DNA from: Mesostigma viride
Taxonomy: Eukaryota; Streptophyta; Mesostigmatophyceae; Mesostigmatales; Mesostigmataceae
Assembly: GCA_009746045.1 (NCBI GenBank)
Contig: RPFO01000348.1
Span: 458,350 to 522,349, forward strand
Direction of reading: 5' to 3'
DNA length: 64,000 bases
How positions within the stretch are numbered: the stretch's first letter is position 1; every line of letters starts with the position of its first letter. A program made the position numbers and the translations under genes. Under the pieces are notes generated by a model, which was not told where the DNA came from, did no database searches, and saw only the letters and a list, made by a program, of their open reading frames with translations. Shown here piece by piece: positions 10,661 through 20,245 of the stretch.

Positions 10661-11522
10661 TAAATGAAATGAAATGAAATGAAATGAAATGAAATGAAAT
10701 GAAATGAAATGAAATGAAATGAAATGAAATGAAATGAAATGAAATGAAATGAAATGAAATGAAATGAAATGAAATGAAATGAAATGAAATGAAATGAAAT
10801 GAAATGAAATGAAATGAAATGAAATGAAATGAAATGAAATGAAATGAAATGAAATGAAATGAAATGAAATGAAATGAAATGAAATGAAATGAAATGAAAT
10901 GAAATGAAATGAAATGAAATGAAATGAAATGAAATGCTCAAAATGAAATGAAATGAAATGAAATGAAATGAAATGAAATGAAATGAAATGAAATGAAATG
11001 AAATGAAATGAAATGAAATGAAATGAAATGAAATGAAATGAAATGAAATGAAATGAAATGAAATGAAATGAAATGAAATGAAATGAAATGAAATGAAATG
11101 AAATGTTCAAAATGAAATGAAATGAAATGAAATGAAATACAATGAAATGAAATGAAATGAAATGAAATGAAATGAAATGAAATGAAATGAAATGAAATGA
11201 AATGAAATGAAATGAAATGAAATGAAATGAAATGAAATGAAATGAAATGAAATGAAATGAAATGAAATGAAATGAAATGAAATGAAATGAAATGAAATGA
11301 AATGAAATGAAATGAAATGAAATGAAATGAAATGAAATGAAATGAAATGAAATGAAATGAAATGAAATGAAATGAAATGAAATGAAATGAAATGAAATGA
11401 AATGAAATGAAATGAAATGAAATGAAATGAAATGAAATGAAATGAAATGAAATGAAATGAAATGAAATGAAATGAAATGAAATGAAATGAAATGAAATGA
11501 AATGAAATGAAATGAAATGAAA
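10661..11522. repeat. (AAATG)n microsatellite, about 860 bp
   Basis: Nearly perfect AAATG pentamers with three interruptions (GCTCAAAATG near 10936, GTTCAAAATG near 11104, ATACAATG near 11138). On the minus strand it directly follows the 3' end of the L2 LINE, so it occupies the position of that element's 3' tail as (CATTT)n. The long His-Phe-Ile-Ser-Phe frames on the minus strand come from the repeat and are not genes. Confidence 0.97.
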
Positions 11523-11851
11523 TTAAACTATAACATGCCTCCGTTGGGAGATCATGAAGCACCTATTCCATGATGGGTGGGTGGGGTGGAGGAAGCCGCG
11601 TAATCGAACTATCCTAACTCTGAGATATCTAGTCTAGAAAATCCTAACTACACTACTCATCAAAACGCCTCCTCCTCTTGGGGGGAGGGGGCTTGCCCAC
11701 AGGGTCGGGCGTGTGAGCCTTGACAATCTTCTGCCACCGCGTCTTGTCCTGCATATAGATCGATCCAGCTACGAGCCACGAGCGGACATGGCTGACGGCG
11801 GAGCTCAGAACTTTTGCGTCTGAGCCCCAAATTCAGTCAGGCTACTTGCAT

Positions 11852-11878
11852 CAGATGCGTCTTTTCAAGACGCATCTG
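11852..11878 (+). promoter_or_regulatory. Perfect 12-bp hairpin in the ORF1 element leader
   Basis: CAGATGCGTCTT, a TTC loop, then the exact reverse complement AAGACGCATCTG. It lies 35 bp before the ORF1 start. In copy 2 the same position (27218-27244) keeps a 10-bp stem with a larger loop. It may act in RNA packaging or translation control; this is inference. Confidence 0.8.
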
Positions 11879-11912
11879 CTAGTATAATCGGTTACGGCTG
11901 TAACGCAGTATT

Positions 11913-13367
11913 TTGCAAATGCCACCAAAACGCAGCCTTGACAAACATTTTGAGCTGTCGTCGGCATTCCCGTCGACAGCAGCACGTGCGACATCAACTC
12001 CTGCGGACGCCAACCTTTTTGCGCTGATCGAAGCTCTCCCCCCCGGTCTGCCTCCCTCGACGCAGTGCTCTACGCCAAATTCGTCGCCCATTCCCAAGAA
12101 AACCCGAACTTCCCATACCAAATGGGACGTCCGCCGCTTCGGCGCCGGCCAGCGGGATTTTTGCATCTTGGAAATCTTTACGCTCACGAAGGAACAATGT
12201 GACGATGTTATCAAGTTCCTGGCCCGCCATGACGAACTTTTCCTGCCTACCCCTGGCGACAAGGTCACCAAGCCCGCCTGGGAATGGCTGCTTCAAGAAC
12301 CGGAGGCGTACTTGAAGGCAGTCATCATGTGCAGCTACCTGCGCTGCGACGCCCACGACATCACCCAGATTGGCTACGCTGGCCTCAGGAGCCTCCTGCA
12401 TGAGCGCAGACGGGCAGCCACAGCAGCTGCAGCATCCCCGCAGAGCAGCACCTCCCCCAGCACGGACTCCATCCGAGCTGCAGTGGCGGAGCAGCTGGCG
12501 CCGATGGCTGAGCAGCTCGCCGCCCTGAACGCGCCTGATGGCCCACTCAACACTCTCTCGGCCAAGGTCAACAACATTGAAGCCAGAGTCGCCCTTAAGC
12601 TCCAGCCTCAGTTTACTGCTACGCAAGAGCACATTGCCACCAAAGTTTCCGAGGCCACAGCCACTGTGACCACCCGCCTTAACCAGGTGGAAGGCCGAGT
12701 CGGCCAAGGCACCGTGAAACTTGAGGCAGTTGCCGCCAAGGTAGACGCCCTGGCCACGCAGGTCCCCGAGATCGCCGAGCGAACGGCCACCATCGCCGCC
12801 CAACCTGCTGGTAGGGCTAGTGATGACCCCTCGACTCGCGCCTCCTGGGCGGACCTGCTCAAGAGCCAGGCATCCTCTACCACGACCGCCATCACCACCA
12901 AGCTCCAGGAGCTGGAAGACACGCGCCGCGAGGCCGCTGACCGCGACCGTCGCCGCTGCCGGGTCATCCTCAGGCGCTTCGACATGCTGCCGGAGGAGAC
13001 CCCAGACTCTCTTCTCGACGAGCTGAAGAAACAGCTCTTGGCGCGCATGCAGCTGCCAGGTGCGATACTGCAGGGCGCCTACCGCCTGCCCCATCCACGG
13101 GCCAAGGCTGGGCCCCCTCCAGTGGTCCTCACCTTCAGCGACATCACAGCCCGAGTTCGGTTCCTCTCTCGCCGCAAGAAGCTGGTGGACACCTCCTGGT
13201 CGCTTGACGACGACCTGACGCCAGCCCAGCAGCAGCAACGCCGCGATCAGTGGCCCGACTACATCCGCCACAAGACCAACCCCGAGAAGCCCCAAGTGTA
13301 CTGGCGGGGCGGGGACCTCTACGTCAACAAGAAACTGTGGAAGCCCCCCCGGGCTTCCCCGGGATAG
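11913..13367 (+). CDS. Retrotransposon ORF1-type protein (coiled coil plus RRM-like region)
   Basis: Intact frame of 484 codons. The N-terminal third is basic and Pro/Ser-rich, followed by a globular segment (residues about 70-165, KEQCDDVIKFLARHDELF). A long heptad-patterned stretch (about 215-305: LSAKVNNIEARV, VTTRLNQVEGRV, LEAVAAKVDALATQV) is predicted to be a coiled coil. The C-terminal part (about 330-470) has RRCRVILRRFDML, PPPVVLTFSDITARVRFLSRRKKL and LDDDLTPAQQQQRRDQW, matching the RRM plus C-terminal domain pattern of LINE-1 ORF1 RNA-binding chaperones. Such proteins trimerise through the coiled coil and coat element RNA. The start is the first in-frame Met; MPPKRSL at 11919 is an alternative. 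No ORF2 follows in the element. Confidence 0.85.
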   Translation: MQMPPKRSLDKHFELSSAFPSTAARATSTPADANLFALIEALPPGLPPSTQCSTPNSSPIPKKTRTSHTKWDVRRFGAGQRDFCILEIFTLTKEQCDDVIKFLARHDELFLPTPGDKVTKPAWEWLLQEPEAYLKAVIMCSYLRCDAHDITQIGYAGLRSLLHERRRAATAAAASPQSSTSPSTDSIRAAVAEQLAPMAEQLAALNAPDGPLNTLSAKVNNIEARVALKLQPQFTATQEHIATKVSEATATVTTRLNQVEGRVGQGTVKLEAVAAKVDALATQVPEIAERTATIAAQPAGRASDDPSTRASWADLLKSQASSTTTAITTKLQELEDTRREAADRDRRRCRVILRRFDMLPEETPDSLLDELKKQLLARMQLPGAILQGAYRLPHPRAKAGPPPVVLTFSDITARVRFLSRRKKLVDTSWSLDDDLTPAQQQQRRDQWPDYIRHKTNPEKPQVYWRGGDLYVNKKLWKPPRASPG

Positions 13368-13737
13368 AGCACTCCAGCTAGTTGTCTAGATGGGGGCAAT
13401 CGATGATGGGATAGCTTAGGCATTACAGCACTTGAAACGATATTAGCGCACAGCGTTATAGTACCTTCAATTAGCTCTGGCACCTTGTGGCCATCAGCTT
13501 GCGCCTTAATTAGCCGACGTCTTGAGCCCACCTCACATTTGTAGCATAAGCTATGCGTCAGCCTACCTATGGTATTGCACTGGTTGTATTGCACCCACAG
13601 TGTTGCGCCCCGGCACCATGCCGTGGAGAGAGCGCTCTGTGGCCTGCCCACCTGCGGCAGTGAGAGAAGCTAGGGCGCCCTCCCTCCTTCTCACTGTGTA
13701 TATAGGGTTGAAGGTTCCTTTACTCTGTATTGGCACC

Positions 13738-13756
13738 CACGTGACGCAGTCACGTG
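13738..13756 (+). promoter_or_regulatory. 3'-terminal stem-loop of the ORF1 element
   Basis: CACGTGAC-GCA-GTCACGTG, an 8-bp perfect stem with a 3-nt loop, directly before the (TTA)n tail. The same 19 bases occur at the 3' end of the RT-bearing L1 copy (9328-9346) and, reversed, in ORF1 copy 2 (25338-25356). Likely the element-specific RT recognition structure (inference). Confidence 0.8.
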
Positions 13757-14440
13757 CTTATTATTATTATTATTATTATTGTCCTGCATGGCAGTCCAAA
13801 GACGTGAGAGAGAGTGGATGCGGTTCTCAAACTGGGCTGGGACCACTAGGTCGCCGGTCCAGCAACATCTGCATGTAGTTCGTGACAGGTTTCCCTACCC
13901 TTTTGGGAATGCCCTTGGGGCCAGGCCAGGTCAGAATGTGTCGCCCTGGCTGGCCAAGCCGCTGGGGGCCGGCCAGACCAAGGGCGGTGTCGACCTGGCT
14001 GGTGCGAGCAAGATGGGCCTACAATTATGCTATCCTACGCTGCCTAATCTCGTCCGAAATACGAGGCATACCATGATACAAAGACTCTGATGACGGGCGC
14101 TCGGAAAACCCTACGTTAAGGACCTGTCGGAGCATCCTGTAAACCGTGCCGTTGAGCCTAGCTGCCAGTTTGGGTGTGATTGTCCACGCCTCGGCGCCAT
14201 ACGTGAGCACCGTGAGGACGAGGACCTTGAAGAGCATGCGCTTGCGGTGCTCGCCCAGCAGGCCCTTCGAGCGCCAGTAGGTGTTGAGCGAACGGAGCCT
14301 GGCCCAGCTAGGCCAGGCCGATGCGGGTGTCCACATCGTCTGCAGTGTCAGTCAGGAAGCCAACTCCCCAACAGGTTGAAGCGATCGCGGAACGGGACCT
14401 CCGTCCCGTCGAGCAGGCGCGGCAGCGGTGGTGTACTGGA

Positions 14441-14710
14441 CACACAGATCTCGAATGATTTATCTAGTACCAAATCCGAAACGCTTGCATCACTCCCCGG
14501 AAAGGAGAACTTTTGCGGATGACTGTAGGTGTAAGTTGGCGATGCCCTAGGATCCGGAGACGTGACTCCGCCCTACAGTCAGCGAAAGTTGGTGCGAGAG
14601 GTCCCCAGTTCGATTCCGGTCGGATTCATTTGCAGATCGCGTTTTCCGCGTTTTCCGCGGACCGGCACTGAACGCAAATGGTTTTCACCTTTGCGGCGTG
14701 CCAAATCAGA
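14441..14710 (+). mobile_element. SINE-like insertion with tRNA-like features and 10-bp TSD
   Basis: Flanked by GTGTACTGGA at 14431-14440 and 14711-14720, and absent from the equivalent place in the other L2 copy (about 29895). Inside, CAGTTCGATTCC (14616-14627) matches a pol III B box / T-loop. GGATCCG at 14550-14556 can pair with CGGATTC at 14631-14637 as an acceptor-like 7-bp stem (one G-T pair), giving an 88-nt tRNA-like unit. A clear D-arm/A box is not evident. An extra inverted repeat (GACTGTAGG at 14521-14529 with CCTACAGTC at 14572-14580) encloses a CGGAG-ACGTGA-CTCCG hairpin. Element status is strong; the tRNA origin is tentative. Confidence 0.7.
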
Positions 14711-15544
14711 GTGTACTGGAGGCCCCAATCACCATCGCCTCAGTTTTGACACTAATCTCCAACCCGCCATGCACCGCCCGCGCCTCCAGGCCCAGACAGT
14801 CCAGCCAGGTCTGAATGTGCTCGGGGCGCGCGATGAGGGTGGTGTCATCCGCATAAATCAGGTCGGCAAGGCGGTAACCAGGTCTAACCCCGCCGTGCTC
14901 TTTCTCATTAAGGATGTCCAAGTCTGGCTCGAACCCCTTAAGAGCAGTAAAGCGCGCACGTGCCCGGCGCATGACGCGATCCACGACAATAATGAACAGG
15001 TATGGGGACAGGACACAACCTTGCCACACCCCGTGGTGAAGGGAGAATAGTGGGGTGGTGCCTTCCGCAGTCCGCACTACTGCCTGTGAGCCCTCATACA
15101 GTCGACGAATGGCAGCAATAAACGCAGGTGGTACCCGATCCAGAGCTAGGATGGCCCAAAGAGCCTCCCAGAGAAGGTTCCGTGTCAAAGGCCTTGATAT
15201 AGTCAACAAAAATGAAGACCAGCGGCAAACTGTCAGGGGGAAGGCGACGCACCTCCTCCATCAACCGGCGCGCGACAAACACAGCCATGACAGTGTTATA
15301 CGACCACGACGGAAACCCATCTGAGACTCACCCAGGTGTGGATCCAGCGCGGCGCGGAGCCTGTGCAGCGCATCATGCGCATGAAGACCTTCAGCGCGGC
15401 GCTCTGGAGGCAGCCACCCCGGTAGTTATCGGGGTCAGCAGCAGAGCCCTTCTTGTACAGCATGACGCGGAAATAAGCGGATGATCGATATATAGGTCAG
15501 GTGCCGGGGCTATCCGTGCGGTCTGACCCAAGGAAAGCATGGTG

Positions 15545-16833
15545 GCACTATCCAATTAATTATTAATAGACACGTGACTGCGTGACGTGAGCATAAGTCC
15601 TCAGTGGGAGGGGAACATGCATGGGATGGAATGGATGGTGTAAGCTATCTAGGTCCTAGTTATATACAGGGTTGTGGGCACCGCGGCCCGAATCGCTATA
15701 TGAATGCCATACGCGGTCACACGCGGAGCCTCCACAGACTTGGAAGTGGTCTCCTTCATCACTACTTGCCATCTATCCTTGCGTACCATCTGGGCACCTC
15801 CAGATTACAGACAAACCAGGAGGCTGCCCGGGTGTGAGCCCGTCACGTAGTAGTGTAGCACATGTCCATGCCGAGTCTATCACGGAAAGTCCACGGCCGT
15901 GGCGGCCCTGCCGCGCGCGGCGTGGGTCACTGACGCCAGGTGTGGACATATCGCCCAGGCTGGGCGGGCTTGGTGCCAGGTAGTCTATCTGATGTGTCTA
16001 CCTGATCTGCGCGGGCCAGGTGCCATGCTAGGTGCCCAGGCGCCTGTGCCAAATAATGTGGGAAACATAGGGCAAATCAGTGTACCTGAATCCTCATTAC
16101 TAATGTGCATACAAACCAAAGGGGATGTCAATCAAGGGCCTTGCGCAGCATCTTGGTGACGTTGCCGTCGAGTCGTTGCTCCAGCTCCTGCGTCAGTGTC
16201 CAGGTCTCGGCCGGCCGTAGGTCAGGATCATTCGTCAGAATGACGACCTTTAAGAGGTCACGCTTGACAATCCGGGGTAGCGCGGGGTTGCTCCACCAGC
16301 GGCGGTGGTCATGGAGTTGCGCCCACGCCATGCCGATCCGTGTCGTTGCAGGTCGTCCTCGCAGTCGATCGGGAAGCCAACTACCCGAGCAGCTTGAAGC
16401 GGCCTGAAGTAGGGTAGTTGACCTCGGTGTCGTCTAATTTAGAGGCGGAGTGTGGGTGGGGGCCCTGCCATGCCGAGGGCCAGGGCCTCCATTTTGGGGC
16501 TGATTTCTAGACCAACCGCCCGAGCCTGGAGCTCCAGGCAGTCCAGCCAAAGTTGGGCAGACTCCGGCTTCTCGATGAGCGTGATGTCGTCCGCATAAAT
16601 ATGAGGTCAGCTGGTAAATTCTGCTTGTTAGTCGGCCCCCCTTGGCCGGACCCAAGCTCGTTCGTGATCGCTAGGCCAGGGGCACGGCGTGCAATGCTAG
16701 CAAACGCTCGAGCACGTGCCTTGCGCATAACATAATGATCCACTACAATAATAAACAGGTACGGCGACAGGACGCAACCCTGCCAGACGCCGGTCTGCAG
16801 TGGACCTGGCGGTGTAAAGCCGTGTTGAGTGAG
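15545..16833 (-). mobile_element. L1-type LINE copy, 5'-truncated at a microsatellite
   Basis: On the minus strand it runs from [18 protein letters not shown] near 16740-16795 through the region equivalent to the 8399-9366 copy and ends at the degenerate stem-loop CACGTGACTGCGTGACGTG (15571-15589) followed by ATTAATTAATT. The catalytic YADD box is destroyed by a 2-bp insertion (GACCTCATATTTATGCGG near 16595-16612), and there are further indels downstream. The 5' end stops abruptly at the (GAAT)n tract at 16834. Confidence 0.8.
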
Positions 16834-17466
16834 AATGAATGAATGAATGAATGAATGAATGAATGAATGAATGAATGAATGAATGAATGAATGAATGAAT
16901 GAATGAATGGATGGATGGATGGATGGATGGATGGATGGATGGATGGATGGATGGATGGATGGATGGATGGATGGATGGATGGATGGATGGATGGATGGAT
17001 GGATGGATGGATGGATGGATGGATGGATGGATGGATGGATGGATGGATGGATGGATGGATGGATGGATGGATGGATGGATGGATGGATGAATGAATGAAT
17101 GAATGAATGGGTGGCTGGGTGGGTGGGTGGGTGGGTGGGTGGGTGGGCCGTGTGTGTGTGTGGTGGTGGTGGTGGGGGGGTGTCATGGGTGGGCGGGCGG
17201 GTGGGTGGGTGGGTGGGTGGATGGATGGATGGATGGATGGATGGATGGATGGATGGATGGATGGATGGATGGATGGATGGATGGATGGATGGATGGATGG
17301 ATGGATGGATGGATGGATGGATGGATGGATGGATGGATGGATGGATGGATGGATGGATGGATGGATGGATGGATGGATGGATGGATGGATGGATGGATGG
17401 ATGGATGGATGGATGGATGGATGGATGGATGGATGGATGGGTGGATGGATGGATGGATGGATGGAT
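16834..17466. repeat. (GAAT)n / (GGAT)n / (GGGT)n compound microsatellite
   Basis: A GAAT block (16834-16908), a GGAT block (to about 17086), a short GAAT block, then a GGGT/GTGGT/GGGC block (about 17107-17220), then a second long GGAT block to 17466. Spurious open frames of His-Pro-Ser-Ile (minus) and Trp-Met-Asp-Gly (plus) repeats come from it. Confidence 0.97.
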
Positions 17467-20227
17467 GCACAACTATGGCAAGGCCAAAGGTCACAAATCA
17501 AATTTCAAGGCAAGGCATTGCACCACCGGGCAAGCGGCACGTTCTTGTTGCCAGGAAGCACCGGCATTTGCAGGCATGATAGATAGAGAAATGTAATATG
17601 GCTGCATGCCGAGCTGCACGTATGAAGGTGAGCAAATTACAGTTGGAATTCGCAACTTGACAATTACGATGCAAGCCTTCTACTTCTGAATAAATAAAGG
17701 CTTACTCGATCCGAAGGCAGTCCTGCATGCCGGGTTGATAGGATTAGCTACTAACACCTTGGTGGTAAAGCCTTATGAAGCCTTGAATTTATGAGTTTGC
17801 TTAGCAGATGACCTACATATTCCAGCAAATTCCCAAAGCAGGCTGCCAATTTAACTCCGTCAGCGGTTTTGCTACCCCGAATGTTGGTAAATGAATGAGC
17901 ATCAACTGCGTTTCAATGCAAACGTTAACGGCACGCGGCATTCGTTCATTTTTAAGTGGCAACGAGTCCGACAGGGGTGTACTCAGCCACTGCGACGTTT
18001 CTGAACGCCGGTCCCACGACCACAACCGCAAATAATCAGAACCGCCTGCGGCACCGGTACGATGGTGCGCTGCGGTCAGTCTTGCAGCTGGATTATGAAA
18101 TCAAGTAAATCGCGTCGTTGTTGTCGGCTTTCTGCATAATTATAATTGTCGCCGAAAGCCGACGATTACATGCAACGTACCCAAGCGCGTTGGTGTAATA
18201 TCGCAGTCGCCACTCGCCTCCACTTGCCATGCCTGTGCCAGTCGCCACTCGCGACCAAACCTTGTTATTGCCCAAACCAAGACCTTACCCGCCAGATCTG
18301 CCGCCGAATTTCTGGATCTGGTGACAAGTCCGATGAGTGGCCTGTAGAAACAGAGATCACGTACAATTTACTACCAAGAGCGTACGTGTCAGTCATGCCG
18401 CCTCCCAACTGCGATACTGTTCGTCGTCCAGTATCCGCAACAGGGTCCTGAGAACGCGCGAAAATGGCAGGGAGATTCATAATTAATTATTTCCTGGCAA
18501 ATAATTGCCAAGTCCAAAAATCAAATATGGCTTGAACGTACTCGGCAGAAAAATATCTTCGTCCCTGCTTCGTCAAGGCATAGATATTCGCCTGCACATC
18601 TGCGGCATGGGACACAACAACAACAACAACAACAAGATATTCGCCAACGTCTCTCCATGCAGCGTCTAATAAGCCGAGTCGTCCTGCCCTCCCATATCCC
18701 GCAATCAATCATTTCTAGCTAATAAACATAGCCGACTAGGCATGTGACACTACGACTAATCAGTACTTGACGCGACCAGGCATTAATATAATTATAAGCA
18801 AGCCATGGCGACTTGCTTTCAAAATTTTGTTCCAAGCAGCGGGTACAGAACGATTTTAACATATAAAGGCCCTCTTGCACGGGCATTTGAGCTGCAATTG
18901 GCATTCCATCAGAAATCGCGGAAGCAGGCGATACCGAGAAATGCGGTCGGTACCCGAAGGAGCTCACAAATGCTGCGCAATGCGCGCTGCGAAATGGGAG
19001 CGTCGTCTTCGGTAAGTTAGTTGCTACGCCTTCCCTATTGGGAGTTTATATTCTGCACTCCCGCCGTACTTCTAGCTAGACTTAGCGCTAGCGTCGCACT
19101 TGTGGACGCGAATCTTCTTTTGCATCGCATCTAGGGTGAGGCTTTTACGTCGCATGATCATGAGCGTTTATACATCAATAAAAAAGTTTTTCATTGACAG
19201 TGACGAAAATGCTAGCAAAATTGTTTACTGAATCTCCTTCACAGCGTACGTGACGGCTTAGCGGACGCGGCCAGCCAGTGTCAAATATATCCGCGCATAC
19301 ACGTACGCTTCTGTTCGGATGGACCTCGCGCAGATAAGAAATATTTTCTTACATTCTGGTAGACTTTCCAGTGCATTGCTCGTGGCGTCCATCCATTGAA
19401 AATGCCCGTTCTACGCGGCATTCCCTATGATGCGACTTTTTGTGGGAGAATACCAGGGCAGAACATGACGAGTCTTGGTCGATAACTAATATTTGTATTC
19501 TTCTGATGTGTTTACCCCATTCTGAAATAATCTTTGCGGTGGACCGGCCTAGCATTTTCCTATATACATGTCTCTGTGGCAATCTCTTAGTCTCTTCCAT
19601 TAAATTGGTGCGGTTGCCAGTGTATAAATATTCGCTGCTTTTCTCTTGCACTTAGAGAAAGAGAGAGGTGCGGTTTGTCATGCGAGACTCACGATGTCAC
19701 GATGACACATGATGCAAAAAGTTTGATGTGGCTGTACTGCAGCTTCAGGAAAAGTATTGGATAAAGTATACATTACAGCCTTGTCTGTGTGATGTCTTTG
19801 CAAGGTAAACGAAGTTGATCAATTGCTAGTTCAACGCAGTCACCTCATGCTCTCATTTGAACTTCACAAACCTTCCCTGACCATTGTTGTTTCCATGATA
19901 TTTTTCTGTGAGATGTCCGCCATGCTTGATGTTGATGTCTGGTGCAAGGAGGCCATTAGCTCACATATATCCGCATTCCTGCTGCGTTTGATATCAAGTA
20001 GAGAGTGTCAGATTGACTAATCAATTCTCATATCTTCTCATGAACTATCTAATGTTGCCTACTAGTATTCAGTTGGTATCCTCCGTCTCTTGAGGTTTAT
20101 CTGAGGGGGCCTCAAGGATGCACCATTGCTGCAATCACACCGGTTCTTCACAACCCTGCAGCTGGGTGGGAAGGGGAAGTGACGGCTGTCATTCGTGTTG
20201 CATGGTCTGCGTATCCCTCTGCGCCAG
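17467..20227. other. Intergenic region, no gene recognised
   Basis: Several short open frames occur (for example 101 codons at 18146-18451), but none shows a recognised domain or joins by phase to a neighbour. A short (AAC)n run lies at about 18615-18640. The region immediately upstream of 20228 presumably contains leader or promoter sequence of the ankyrin-repeat gene, but no core promoter motif could be assigned. Confidence 0.5.
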
Positions 20228-20245
20228 GTGGCCGTGACCCTGGAC

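Larger units (their letters stand above)
11755..13778 (+). mobile_element. Full-length ORF1-only retroelement, copy 1, with 11-bp TSD
   Basis: Bounded by the direct repeat TTGTCCTGCAT at 11744-11754 and 13779-13789, so the insertion splits the L2 LINE. The 2024-bp element contains a 5' region with a perfect 12-bp stem hairpin, one long ORF (11913-13367), a roughly 390-bp 3' untranslated region, the terminal stem-loop CACGTGACGCAGTCACGTG (13738-13756) and a (TTA)n tail. No reverse transcriptase is present. The element is almost identical to the one at 25323-27348 (2026 bp), which indicates recent mobility. The organisation resembles half-L1 elements that keep only ORF1. Confidence 0.85.
11523..15474 (-). 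mobile_element. L2-type LINE copy, 5'-truncated, with two nested insertions
   Basis: Reads on the minus strand from about 15474 down to 11523, interrupted by an ORF1-only element (11755-13778) and a SINE-like insertion (14441-14710). Reverse transcriptase motifs are visible: FVDYIKAFDT (motif A) near 15200-15235, [13 protein letters not shown] near 15000-15030, and LADLIYADDTTLI (catalytic YADD) near 14840-14880. LTYGAEAWTI and a C-terminal SDEIRQRRIA segment follow near 14025-14200. A frameshift between motif A and the next block, plus the insertions, make it a pseudogene. The 3' end has a CTCCGTTGGGAG-containing stem-loop (11536-11563) and runs into the (CATTT)n tract. It stops matching the related copy (28977-31020) at 15474. 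Confidence 0.85.

Noticed and set aside
10571-11562. Long His-Phe-Ile-Ser-Phe frames on the minus strand
   Set aside because: Translation of the (AAATG)n microsatellite only.
11994-13295. 433-codon minus-strand frame opposite ORF1 (and its mirror at 25799-27217 on the plus strand)
   Set aside because: Antisense shadow of the GC-rich ORF1 coding sequence; no recognised domain.
16507-17601. Long frames of His-Pro-Ser-Ile or Trp-Met-Asp-Gly repeats
   Set aside because: Translation of GGAT/GAAT microsatellites; the only real coding remnant is the LINE fragment below 16833.
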